64,000 bases of DNA from assembly GCA_047495785.1 (NCBI GenBank), contig JBLDXI010000009.1, positions 3,224,001 to 3,288,000 on the forward strand, in the 5' to 3' direction. The position numbers and the translations under genes were made by a program. The notes under the pieces are model-generated. The model saw only the letters and a list, made by a program, of their open reading frames with translations, was not told the origin of the DNA and ran no database searches. This document shows, one piece after another, positions 47,795 to 58,991 of this stretch. Within the stretch, counting starts at the first letter, position 1; each line of letters starts with the position of its first letter. The stretch is from Lepidodermella squamata (Eukaryota > Gastrotricha).

Positions 47795-48525
47795 TTTAAC
47801 GAATGAATTTCCGAGGTAAGGAAGTTAAAATTGATAAATCAGGAAAAAGACAGCTGCTTATAAGGCGAATTCATCTCTCGGGCTGTCTTGAACAGACGTC
47901 AAAGTCTGTTCTTTGTAATTTTATCACGAGATAAGTGTTCTTCCGAAAAACAATACGTTAAATTTAGTCACTTCAATCATCGCGTGTTAGCATCAATTTG
48001 TAAACCGACATACGCTAGTAATTTCGTAGTCGGAAAGATCATTATAACTGTCAGTATTTCTTTCACGGTTCCTTGCCATTTCACTGACATCTTTATCAAT
48101 TCGCGCTTAGAACGAGAGCACTTGCCCAAGTGCGTCGCGCCCCATAGCTAATATGGCGACAATTTACATAGCAAACAAACAGGCCGATGGACACGTTACT
48201 GGATGAGACGAGCGTAGGAATGCTAAATGTCGTACTATCGATACGCGAATAATGACCTGAAAATTACGTGATGCTACACTGAAAAAGCAGTAGATTACAG
48301 ATCGAGCGTGAAACTGCTGGCCAATCATCCTGTTATGCACCCGCAGTGACTGGCGGGCGTTATTGCTGAGTTAAACCCGAAAAAACCAGCTCGAATGCTC
48401 TCAGCGATTCAATTTGCATTAATTTTCGATATGCGGGGAAGTATATAACCAGTTCCGGTAATATCGGTGCAAATTAGGACATTTTTTTCTTTGTAACGGA
48501 TTAAACGATTCCTTGGGACATAGAA
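47795..48525. other. Divergent promoter region between B2 and the pseudokinase
   Basis: TATA candidates at 47857-47864 (for B2, minus) and 48442-48448 (for the pseudokinase, plus). No gene between. Confidence 0.5.
48442..48448 (+). promoter_or_regulatory. TATA box of pseudokinase gene
   Basis: TATATAA, 84 bp before the start codon. Confidence 0.5.
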
Positions 48526-50789
48526 ATGGCTTTAGGCAACGCTGAGGATTACGATCCCGTCAAGAACCTTGTTGAAGGCAGTTTTTCTGAATCAACTTTG
48601 GTGAAACGCAAAACTGATGACTCTCAATTCGTCGTTCGGAAGGTTAACTTGACTCGAGTTCTTGAGAACAAGTACCGTCAACTCGCAGGCGATGAAGCTT
48701 CGGTTTTGTCCGGGGTTCACCACCCCAACATCATCCGGGTGCACAACCATTTCTGCGGTAATTTTACAATTCAATTATTTCTCCGTGAATAAAGCTTTTT
48801 CAAAGATCGCAACAATATGGGCAATTTGCTGTATCACCTTGTTGTGGAATACCTTGAAAACTGGACACTGGCCCATGAGATCGAGAAGATGCGTAAAAGT
48901 GGTGGATTTTTCTCTGAAAATCACATCTTATGGTGGTCGAGCCAGCTGACGTCTGCCGTCAAGTACCTACACAGCAAAAATATCCTGCATCGCAATATTC
49001 GCCCAAACGTTCGTCCTTCAATTTTCCTAGCTTGTTAAACAATATGGTGTATTTTTAGAACATTTATCTCATCAACGGAAATCGCGACATTAAACTCGGC
49101 GAATTCGGATTTGTCAAGCATGAAGAAATCAAGTAGGTTGATGCTAAAAATAGCACCATGTTTTCCAGTTAATTACTTCCAATTTAGCATTGTCCCACAG
49201 CAATTAGACACGGTTTGCACGATGGATTACATCTCACCTGAATTCAAAGCGGGCGATCATGAGTACTGCAAGAAATGTGACCTGTGGGCTATGGGAGTTT
49301 GCCTGTACGAACTTGTCAGTCAAAAGCTGCCTCAGGACCACAACTCATCAAAACTTGGCTTCCCGCCGAAAACATCAAACGTATACTCGAAAGAGCTGCT
49401 AAACTTCATCCGATGGACGTTGTCAAGTGACGAGAACGATCGTCCAGCTGCTGAGGAAGTTATCAACCATTCGCTTATGGGTGAAAGTCGCGTTGAACAA
49501 ATTAGGACTATGTTTGGGATGGCGCCGCCGGATGAGACTAAAGTCTTACTGGCTGAAATTGAAGATCTGGAACCATGGCAATTCCATGGTAAGTCCAATA
49601 CTGTCAAAGCAAGCCAGCCGTGGATCAGCGCAATTCTGGATGTGAAAAGCCGAGATTACATGCTCGTCACATCCTACAGCGGACATGTTAGTGCGATCAC
49701 ACGAGGAGGTGAGACAGTTCTTTGGAAAGCGAAAGTTGTTGCGGAGGGAGCTCGTGGCGGCATTTGGCATGCCGCTGTGGACGAAAAACGCGGACGACTA
49801 CTTGTCAGTTATAATAACACTGAAGACCCTGTTAATGTCTACCCTGTGGACATTTACTCAGTTCCGCTCGAGCGAATCGAGCCGAAGAAAAAGGTCGAAG
49901 GCGAAGAAGAGGATAATGAACCGAATTCTGACGATCCGAATTACCTGCGCATCGCGTATGCCTCCTTGTTGTTCCATCACAACGAATGGCATTGCTACGG
50001 CCTTCGTATCGACCCAGTTGCTGATTTGATCTACATTTGCGACTGGTTCGAAAGTCGTATTGGAATTTGGAGTCTCGAAAAGTTCAAGTCGAACACTAAT
50101 CCGATCCATAGCATCACGAAGCCGGAACAGTTCAAGCATTTCAACCCAACGAGACTTGCCCTGCTACCACCGCCGCCTAAACGTAAATCTAGCCAGCCTG
50201 AAGATGAAACTGTAGTCAGCGCTGATGAGCCTCGCGAGCAGCTTATTGCTGTTTCGGACTGGCTGAGAAGCCGCATTTACCTTTTCAAGACAATTGCTAT
50301 TCGGAACACGATTAATCACGAATTCGAGGCTATCATAACTTCCAAGGGAGAAGAAGTTGGACTAGTGGCGTCACCCACTGACTTGCAGTGCGATCAGAGC
50401 AACAGGACTCTAGTTGTCTGCGACCAAAACAACTGCAGGGCACAGGTTTGTCTGACAAAACGATTTCGCCCATTTTCTTATGAATATATTTTCAGATTTT
50501 CATTCCCGATCCTGACTGGCCAGCCTTCAAGGCAATCGCAACTGGCAATCTCGGCGGACATTTCTCAGCAGTCGCGATCACCAATGTTGACCAGCCCAAG
50601 GATGAAGGCCACCCTCCTGGTAAGGAACCGGAAGATGGCAAACAATGGGAGCCTTCAAGTTTAGCCGCTAGCCGCAGAGGAAGCCAGCACTCCCTTGCGT
50701 CCGTGGCATCGAGCACCCAAAACGTTCGTGTTCTGATGGCTGGTTTGAACAGCGGCGAAGTTGTCAGCTACAAATTCAAATGTGCCTAA
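48526..50789 (+). CDS. NEK-like pseudokinase fused to NHL-like propeller
   Basis: 686 residues from exons 48526-48757, 48806-49008, 49059-49132, 49188-50445 and 50496-50789. The N-terminal kinase fold keeps the beta-3 Lys (VVRKV, K39), an alpha-C Glu, GYxxPE-like DYISPEF and the CDLWAMGVCLYEL helix. The catalytic loop is HRNIRPNN (139-146), with Asn for the catalytic Asp and Arg for Lys, and the metal site is EFG (160-162) for DFG, so it is predicted to be catalytically dead or weak. Residues from about 285 on contain repeats such as LIYICDWFESRIGIW and LIAVSDWLRSRIYLF, resembling NHL blades of a beta-propeller. NEK8/NEK9 pair an active kinase with RCC1 repeats; this is a different fusion. 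AATAAA at 50809-50814. Confidence 0.82.
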
Positions 50790-51457
50790 TTGACAGCACT
50801 CCGCAAACAATAAAATGACCAAATTTTTCTACTGCCGCATGTCTGTACTTCACATGCCTTTAAAGTTTATTTCTCTGCTTCCTATCGCTTGCTTTCAAAT
50901 TTGTAGTTCCTGCGCTGGCTTGAATCTGATAACTTTATAGAATGCATTTGGTCAATAAAACACTACATATTTTAGCTAAAATATTCCACCCCTTCGAAAA
51001 TTTCAGCGAAAATTCGATAGCGAGAAAGGGTTCTGGATCGACTACTTGAAATACCATAATCACTTCCTTTTAAGCGACTATTTCTCTAATGGTCCTTTTC
51101 ATGCGCGTGTATGCCCTTGGGGGAATGAAGCAAGAGGCTGAGCATATAATCGATTGGAATATTATGCAGGCTATATCAAAGTGGCAACGAGGAAAGCCTC
51201 CGAGGGGAAATATATTTTTTACACTCCGCTAAATGATCTCAAATGGGAACTTTGCCCGTGAAATCAACCTAGTTTTTTTCGTCTAAATTAGTTCGAGCAT
51301 CTTTGATCGATCCTATATTGAAACTCAAATATCCCGGTTTCGGAAATGCGGATAATTTGGACATTTTTGAGTCAAATAGAGCTCAATTGCCCTATTCGCC
51401 AAATAAGGAGAGGTTTATCACAACTGTGGTACAGTTTCTTTCATTTTCAAACTATAG
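50790..51457. other. Pseudokinase-R16 spacer
   Basis: Poly(A) signals at 50809-50814 and near 50952; no gene supported. Confidence 0.5.
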
Positions 51458-53109
51458 ATGATGCCTCATCACAAAGGCTATTTGATTTACTACGATTTAG
51501 CTGTTGTAATCTTTGCGGTCTTGCTCAATTGTCTGGTGCTATTCGCGGTCAGCAGCGTGAAAGCTCGAATGAAAGCTATCTTTTATCGACATTTCTTACA
51601 ATCTTTGGCGGCATGTGACCTGCTCTCCTCGGCTTTGAGCCTCTGCTCCATTGCCTATCAACTGACTCCGCCACCGAGAGCAAACTTCGGCTTTGGTTTC
51701 GATTTCGCTCAGTGCGTTGTAAATGTGTTGAGAACCCTGCAACTAAGCAGTTTTTTCATTAATCTACTCAATCTCAGCCTAATGACTGCTGACCACTATG
51801 CGAGCGTAGTAAGTTTAGTTTCAACCCTCCTGGAAAAATGTGTAATTATCTCTTCTTAGTTCAAACCCGTAACCTACAGAAATGTAAGTGTTTGGTATAA
51901 TCTATTCGCATATGATATAAACGAGATCTATTGCAGAACATGAATAGTAGTCGTGCTTGTCTTTCATTTATTCTCATTTGGGTGCTTTCATTTGTCTTTG
52001 GTGAGCTTAAATTTAATGAATATATACCTAATACTGATTATTGGGAACAGCTTCCATGGATATCATAATGAATCTGGCCGAGATTCGTGGTAACAACAAT
52101 ACAATGAAGGTGGAGACAGAGGATGTGTTCAACAGTTCTGAATTCAATTTGCTATTCTCTGACGATAACGACTCTTTCATACAAACGGAGCAAATCATCG
52201 ATTTAGGGAACACAAGCCTTAGGTTAGGTCATGTCATACTTGATCTTAACGGAATTTAAACATCTGAATTTCATTTTAGGCTTTTCGAAGTGAGAAATCA
52301 GAACGAAAGCGTTGAGATCCTGGATCGTTTCATATCTCAAATCCAAGAAACTGAAAATCGGATGGAATCTCCCTGCAATTTCATTACCATTAGGCGGATG
52401 TGGTTTGAGATCTTTGTTCTGGCTCTAGCAGCAACGTGCTTTCTTCTCTTAATGGTGTGCTATGGAGCCATTTTCAGAAGGGCAAGCGCCTATGGGCTAA
52501 ATGACTTTTGTATGAAACTAATTATTTCGATCAAGGTTTCTACAAAATTGAACTCTTCCGGAAAGCGGCATACGCAGCTGATGACGACCACGTTGATCCT
52601 AATTACCTTTTTCGCTTTTTGGTAAGATGCCCTTCTTACTTTAATCGAACGCAATTGAAAATGCTATCTTCAATAGCTGGATGCCGATAGTAATCTTCGA
52701 ATTCACAATGTTCATCATATCGCAAAACGCAACGACTAATCTTGAGGATTTCCCAGGGCAAAAGAGCTTCCTAGCTATACAAGCATCCTTATCATCCTTA
52801 ATGCTAACCTACAAACTGTTGGACCCGCTTGTTTACGCTATTAGAGTACCAGAAATCAGACGGTAGGTGTAATTTTGAAAGGAAGGGTGGTTAATGTGTA
52901 TTATTTTTCTTGCTAACAGATGCGTCAATTCATATATCGTCAAATGGTTCCCGTTCTGCTCTCCCTATCTAAAAACATTCCCACCTGGGTCAACCAATGT
53001 CGCTAAAATTGTGAAAGGCCCTGCGAAAATTGCAAGCAGTGTCTTGCAGCCTGTGGACATTGGAGCCAAAGATTTCAAACACATCGACGAAGAGGATGCT
53101 ACAGAATGA
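51458..53109 (+). CDS. R16, orphan rhodopsin-class GPCR
   Basis: Receptor of 424 residues, related to R3 and R4 though 40 kb away. Exons: 51458-51808, 51860-51883 (24-nt, FKPVTYRN), 51937-52000 (64 nt), 52051-52222, 52280-52481, 52536-52621, 52677-52862, 52920-53109. TM1 LLNCLVLFAV, TM2 SLAACDLL, TM3 CVVNVL to TADHYASV, TM6 CWMPI, TM7 LLDPLVYAIR. The intron 52482-52535 begins GCAAGC after AGG: a GC-AG intron, required to keep frame with the conserved phase-0 intron after FRK in relatives. Loop 2 has NNT and NSS glycosylation sites and EILDRFISQIQETE before the Cys. Confidence 0.84.
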
Positions 53110-53643
53110 CGATAAAAGTAGGTACTAATATCAGTATTCCTCATGCATTTTTCAATTTATCGGAAGAAATTTCTTGAATCACGAGAATAACGCTGGAAAA
53201 TTATTTCCGGACAAATGGTGTATAAGTCACGTCAAGGGATAACGCTTCCTGTCGCCAAATTCGCCGGGGCTTGAGTCATTGTTGCGTAGGATTGTAATAG
53301 ATGTTTTACTATTTGTCTGATTTATTTGAAAGCAAATTCTGGTTTTGCTGCTATGAAATTTGTTAATTGCCAGGACAAAAAGTCTACTTAGAACACTTGA
53401 CTAAGCAGCGAGTGAAATCAAGTGGCAAAATCGATTTGCCCCGCGTTCTGCTGCTACACAAGGCCAAGCCGGCGTCTTAAACTATTCATGTTGCCGCCCC
53501 ACTTGTTTTTCGGCCTCAGACCCATCGATAAATACTAGAATTACAGAGGACACTGACTGCCCACTTACAATTAATTTGGACGCTTCTTCGGTGAACTATT
53601 TCATTCTTCTTAATTTTTATTTCCAGAATATTTTATATCTACA
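53110..53643. other. R16-A3 spacer
   Basis: No gene or RNA feature supported. Confidence 0.5.
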
Positions 53644-54081
53644 ATGCAACTTTCTATGCGGATCTCTATATTTGTCATCGTAATATCTCTTACAGAGCTG
53701 TTCGTTTCAACCAACGCGAGCAAGGTCATACCAGCGACTGAGGTGGAGCATTTTGAAGCTAAACTTACAGGTACTGTTTTCGAAGATCGGAAAAGCCTTG
53801 TTTTACAGACTTTTTTACGATTTACAGCAAAGCTTCGTGACCTTCTAAATCGCAGAGAGGATGAGAAAGCGATGGATATCCTAAGACTAATGTACCAAAT
53901 CGAGAGGCGGAAACAGAAGGATAAATGCGGCCAATTATTATCATCAGCCTTGTGCAGCAACAACAGCCCCGATCCATTCTCTTTGTGGGCGAAAATCGCA
54001 GCGAGAGATTTAACGAAAGACCAATCGATGAGCATGCGCAGCAGATTACTCGGCGGGCTTAACTTACTCCGTCATCAGTAA
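53644..54081 (+). CDS. A3, small secreted protein, family A
   Basis: 126 residues from exons 53644-53770 and 53828-54081, the closest match to A1. Signal peptide ISIFVIVISLTELFVS, then a short linker ending HFEAKLTG. The 57-bp phase-1 intron happens to be open in frame, so an unspliced reading also works, but splicing restores the family alignment. Exon 2: KLRDLLNRREDEKAMDILR, ERRKQKDKCGQLLSSALC, SNNSPDPFSLWAKIAA, and a final MRSRLLGGL. It sits between R16 and the convergent R17, just as A1 sits between R7 and R8. Confidence 0.82.
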   Translation: MQLSMRISIFVIVISLTELFVSTNASKVIPATEVEHFEAKLTGTVFEDRKSLVLQTFLRFTAKLRDLLNRREDEKAMDILRLMYQIERRKQKDKCGQLLSSALCSNNSPDPFSLWAKIAARDLTKDQSMSMRSRLLGGLNLLRHQ

Positions 54082-54193
54082 ATAGGCAAAACTCGCTGTT
54101 GTAGTCATTATTCACCAGTTTATTTGTTACCATACATAAAAAAATGAACTAAAGAAATACTGATTTGTTGATTGCCTATTCTTGCAATATCAA

Positions 54194-56084
54194 TCATTTC
54201 TCTAATAGAGCATCGCCAGAGTTACGATCTGAGGGCGAACTGAAAGTTCTGCTGTCATCATTCATCGCGATTTCGGAGCTGTTCAATTTACTGAGGGCGG
54301 TGAATGTTTTACTCCGGTTCACCGGTGTCCCCAAGTCCATCGTTGCCGACCGTGTTCGAAAACGCTTAGCTGTAAGTAACCCAGTTGCCCATCGATACAA
54401 GCATGGGCATTTCGCTACACGGGCGAGTATTATGTGCTGAATGGCCCGGATTCTCACGGCGTAGATTATCGGGTCTGAAATTCAATGGCATTTTGTTCGA
54501 AATAATCAACAGATAATCCTAGGGGATCACGAACCTATTAGCGGATACATCATTAGCAGCGAGTTGAAAAACTTATCGACCAGAAAAAATCTACAACAAA
54601 TAAAGTGCGCTCAGTTTTTGCGATAAAAATAATTAATAACCTACCTTTGATACGACTGAGACCTCGTTTCTTCATCGACAGACTGAACTATGACTAATAG
54701 CACGAACTCAGACAGGATGAAAGGCAGCCAACTGTGAACACAGGATATTGAGTTTAGGGAATTACTAGGCCTGTGAAATTTTCCTACCACAGCGTGAAAG
54801 TGCCGAGGAACATAAGGGTTGTCAAGATAATCTTTCGAGTTCGATAAATCAATTTAGAGTTCGATTCCCGCAGCCGACTGCTGCTCATGCGTCTGGACGC
54901 GTGTTTGAGGCTAATCCCGTAACACGTGATCATCGAAGCCATGCAGATGAGAACAAGGATTATGATGAAAACATCGAACCACATCTGGCCACCAGAACGG
55001 AAGGCGCATACGCTTTGCTTTTTCGCATCGTCCGCTTCAACTATTGAAAGCATCATATTGATGAGCATTTCATTGTTGCCGTAGCTGGTACTGCAAGAAA
55101 TTAGGTGATCAGCTTATTTTAATACATGAAAAGCTTACTAATTCGAGTTGAGATGAATATCGCTAACATCTGCAGATGTATTGTAGATTTCGTCGAGTAG
55201 CGACTGGTCTACATTTTCTAGAACAATCCCTATGTCGTCACCGGCTCTTCGCCTTACGCGGGAAACGTCAGGATAAGGCGTAGACACAAGAGTAATGAAG
55301 GAGTTGACGAAGAGAACTTCTGATTGCGTAGAATCCCCAGAAATGACTTCGCTCGGAATGTGGGCTAAACTTGAGCTGTTTTGCTTCACTGAGATCAGTG
55401 GAAGGCTTTGCGTTGAGGTTTGAGACAGCAGTAGATTAATCGGGATGTCAAGCAAAACTAAAACAAAGATGAAATCATTTTTCATAAATGCAAAGAGATG
55501 TCTTACCCAGGGCAAAAGATGTGATCCATATCAAAACGGGAGACCATCTCGCCGAATGATTACTCATCATCTGCAGGGAGCATTTTCAAGCCTTCTTTTA
55601 TCAGAAAATACCAAGGAAGAACTTACGTATCTATATTTGAGGGCGTATGTCTGAAAATGATTTTAAACATTATTCGTAATATAGTAAATGTCAAACTCAC
55701 TATGCCAAGAAAGTGGTCGACACTCATACCGACCAGGTTCAGCAGGTTTACGAAGAAGCCTGCTAGTTTCAGTGTTCTCAGAACACTAGCGAGACAGTCG
55801 TAAGTCATAGTTCGAGTATGCGATGCATCGTCTGAATTTACGATTAAAATGTTGTATAGCAGGGTCAGAATGTTAACGAAACATATGTAGAGATCTCCGG
55901 CGCTAAGGCTGATCAAAAATCGACGGAGGCCGACCAGCGAGAATTTGGACTTGATTACTGCTGCCAAAACTACGCAGTTTGCTATCGTGGCGAGGAGCAC
56001 AATTGTGTAGTCGAAATAGATCTTGAAGGTTTGCAACCAAAGCCAAGAAGTCTCATTTTCGGTTGTAAAATTATTTGGGAACAT
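54194..56084 (-). CDS. R17, orphan rhodopsin-class GPCR
   Basis: The only receptor on the minus strand; 505 residues. Exons: 56084-55701, 55650-55627 (24-nt, TYALKYRY), 55570-55507 (64 nt), 55457-55139, 55090-54788, 54731-54645, 54590-54535, 54474-54194. Closest to R6: shared NLVGMS in TM3, VLLDIPIN after TM4, and a phase-2 loop-2 intron. The N-terminus has NFT and NET sites. TM1 IANCVVLAAV, TM2 SLSAGDLY, TM3 CLASVL to SVDHFLGI, TM6 CWLPF, TM7 DPIIYAVR. The Pro of the loop-2 motif is Ala here. Loop 2 has a basic run (SRVRRRAGDD) that might be cleaved. It retains the intron that R6 lost after TM4. Confidence 0.86.
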
Positions 56085-58051
56085 GTAATCAGGTCGTTTT
56101 TTCTATTTCAAGACTGTAAATCATGGAAATTATGCATCAAGAGGCTTCATTTGCAAACGGAAGGTGAATAGGCTGTCGCGGGGGGGAGTGCTTTGAAACT
56201 ATACGCCGCTAGTTTTTGCTGCTGGTCTCACAAATTGAATTGGCATATGGGGGTGCGAGGCGTGTGTGTATGCATAAAACATGCCCAGCTTTTGAAATAA
56301 AAACATTTTTTTGCTAATGTTGCTGCGATTTAGCATAATGACATATTGCATGAGAACAAAAAGCTGATCGCTCGAATTTAGCTGCTATAATCGATTAGTA
56401 TGACCTTTCCTGCCACTTGCCGATCGCGTAGCTAGAAAAGTGGAAAATCGCTATTAACACAGATGAATTGAAAAATAACGACCGGCAGAGGTACAGGATA
56501 ACGAATAGCCTAATATACTCATCGTTTCTTTTTGAACCACGAGATAATCATAACAGTCAGACACAACATGGATATAAGTTGCGCGCTATCAAAATAACTG
56601 CTTTTTTACGAGCGCTATTTGTGTTCCGTTTTCACAATATAGACGCCGAGAAAAACTACGTCTCTCGGTGTTTATTCTATCAAAGCGTGGCGTAAAATCA
56701 GAGCGTGAAAAAATGATCGCTTCGATTTTAACGAAATAGCGGACCGATGTTTGGCCGGCACACGCCGCCGCTATTTATATTCATATTGCTCATAAGCAAT
56801 ACATAACACTTAGTCTTCCGCGGAGGAAGCATATCATGCTCTGGCGGCGCCTTGTGATATGTAATTTTTAGAGCGCTTAATAGTGTTAATTGCGTAAAAT
56901 TAAAAAATCTTAACTTACGAATCAATTAGAAAATTGAGCCGATGCTTGTTAAGAGCTTGTTAAGAAGCGAAGCAATGGATGAAGTCGCTCCGAAATTCGA
57001 ATTTATAGCGGACACAAAAAATAGGGCAAGAGACAACACGAATGAGTTGCAAATTTTGTGTTATGGATTAAGTCCAGACTACTCCATTCTTCAATTCAGA
57101 CGGGATACGGCTAATCTGTTTTTTCGAATCGATATGGGCTACATCAATTATTTTTGATGCAGGGGAACATTGACTATTCTATGACCATTACTTTGCTAAC
57201 TATGCAAGTATAATAAAAAATCAATCATTATTGTATGAATAACTTTGGCCGAATTTTTCATGCTATGTGACAAGTAGTAATCGAAGTTCGCAATTTCAAC
57301 TAGACACTTCGCCACTTCATGGGATACAATGCGTGTTCTTGCGGGCACCGCGTGATATTACGATGACAAGCATGGTACATGATATAGCTAATTCTTCCAA
57401 GGCTCGAGGCTAATGCGGGAGGTCACTCTACCTTCAGAAAAGAACCGTCCCTGCACATTTATATAACTGTGGCGTCGTATGATGCGGAGCGTGACGGGGT
57501 GAGAATCAGTTGCGCATAGAAGCTTTGATATATGTATCCGTTTCGCTTGAATTTCCGAGAAAATGTGATTACCATGTCGCAGACTTGTCTGAGACGCGCG
57601 ATACATGCTAGATCAGAGATAGTGAAAATTGAATTACAATAATTTCTCGGCTCGTTTTTTCTAAATGGTGAATCAGCGCGATTGAACATTGCTGTCAAAT
57701 CCTCCAGCTTTATATTCTGCATTGTTCACTTCAGTATGCACTGATCACCGAGACCACATTTTGGTCCAACCTATTTTCAGTGGGTTTTAGTCTGAACATA
57801 ACAGGCCTGTTGATTTTGGCACCGTGGAACTTGGCTTGAACTAGGGTTCTATCTGACAGTGGAAGGTGAAATATATAAAAAAAATCTCAAATAATGAATC
57901 ATCCATCTCGTCAATTTATATCTTGCAGTCCAAAACAGGAGACTATTGCTTAAAAAGAAGAAGAATCGAATGTCTGATCGAATCCTCATTTTCGAAATTT
58001 TCCGATGAATAGAGAGCTTCTAACGTCAATCATCAGATTAAAGTGTCATTA
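56085..58051. other. Intergenic, 2 kb
   Basis: Upstream region of R17 and downstream of B3 (both minus). Several short open frames exist but none has ATG plus family resemblance or splice support. Confidence 0.5.
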
Positions 58052-58423
58052 TTAGTGCAATTCAGACAACCGCCTCGAACACGATCGGCGCAAAAGCTGG
58101 GTTCGTTCGAGTAGAGTCTTCGCGATATAGCATCGGCTCCTCGAGATTGAATCGTTATCCTGCAATAAAATTTAACAACAGGATTGCAAATTGTTAACAG
58201 AATGCATTACGTTGTAGCAAGTTTTGCACAGGTCCAGTGTCATTTTGTTGAACTTGAGCGCAAGTTTGCGCATATTTATTACAGATTCGTATGGCATCAT
58301 GGTGTTTTTGAGTTTCGGTACCTCAATCTGAGGAATGGGCTCCGATTGGCCATTGATTATCAAATCAGAAGAAGCTACTATCGTGGTAATAAGTGGCATC
58401 GAACAGATGAGAAAGAAAAGCAT
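58052..58423 (-). CDS. B3, small secreted protein, family B
   Basis: 106 residues from exons 58423-58211 and 58159-58052. Signal peptide LFFLICSMPLITTIVAS, then a longer propeptide-like stretch than in B1 and B2, leading to KFNKMTLDLCKTCYN. Phase-0 intron, then DNDSISRSRCYIAKTLLERT and QLLRRSCSRRLSELH. The last motif has LLRR-S-C for LLRR-W-C, making this the most divergent member. The donor GTAATG is less canonical; the homologous acceptor and frame support it. Confidence 0.72.
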
Positions 58424-58991
58424 GTTCGATCTTCAGATAGTTGGTTCCCGATTCTCAAACTTCAGTGCTTTTTTTATCGTCTTCCTTGGGCCAATAATCC
58501 GCTATCCGCTTCGCGAAAGCCAGGAAATGGACTTCAAAGAACATTCTAAAAACAATCGTCAATCCTCACCCACTAGACCTCCCACTATAAATCTCTTACC
58601 GAGGTGCGAAATGTCTGGCAGGAAGTGAGCTTGATGAAGAGGAAATGTCGAGATTTTCTGTAAATCAAGCTAATCGTTTGGATTTCAAAGGTATGGATGG
58701 AATTCTTATTACGTACACTAGTAGGCGGTACATTAATAAGGTATCTTGATCACCAGATAATGAAAAGTAAAGGGAATAGCAAAATTAATTGAAATTAATG
58801 TGGTCACTGCCAATATGTATCGATTTCTCCACTAACAGAATTAAGCAAGCTTATAATTCAATTGCGAGATTAACTCGATCATTCTGACTCTGTTATGTTA
58901 TGCCCAGAGTTTTCGTCCCAAAGGCGTTTATAAACCTGATCTTACAGCCGACCGCAGGTATCCCTCGTATCCTCATTTCCATTTGCGAATC
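58424..58991. other. B3-A4 divergent spacer
   Basis: A4 TATA box at 58929-58934; no gene supported. Confidence 0.5.
58929..58934 (+). promoter_or_regulatory. TATA box of A4
   Basis: TATAAA, 63 bp before the A4 start codon. Confidence 0.55.

Noticed and set aside
53771-53827. A3 read as a single unin­terrupted exon
   Set aside because: The 57-bp stretch is open, but splicing at GTACTG/TTTACAG restores the phase-1 structure and alignment of A1, A2 and A4.
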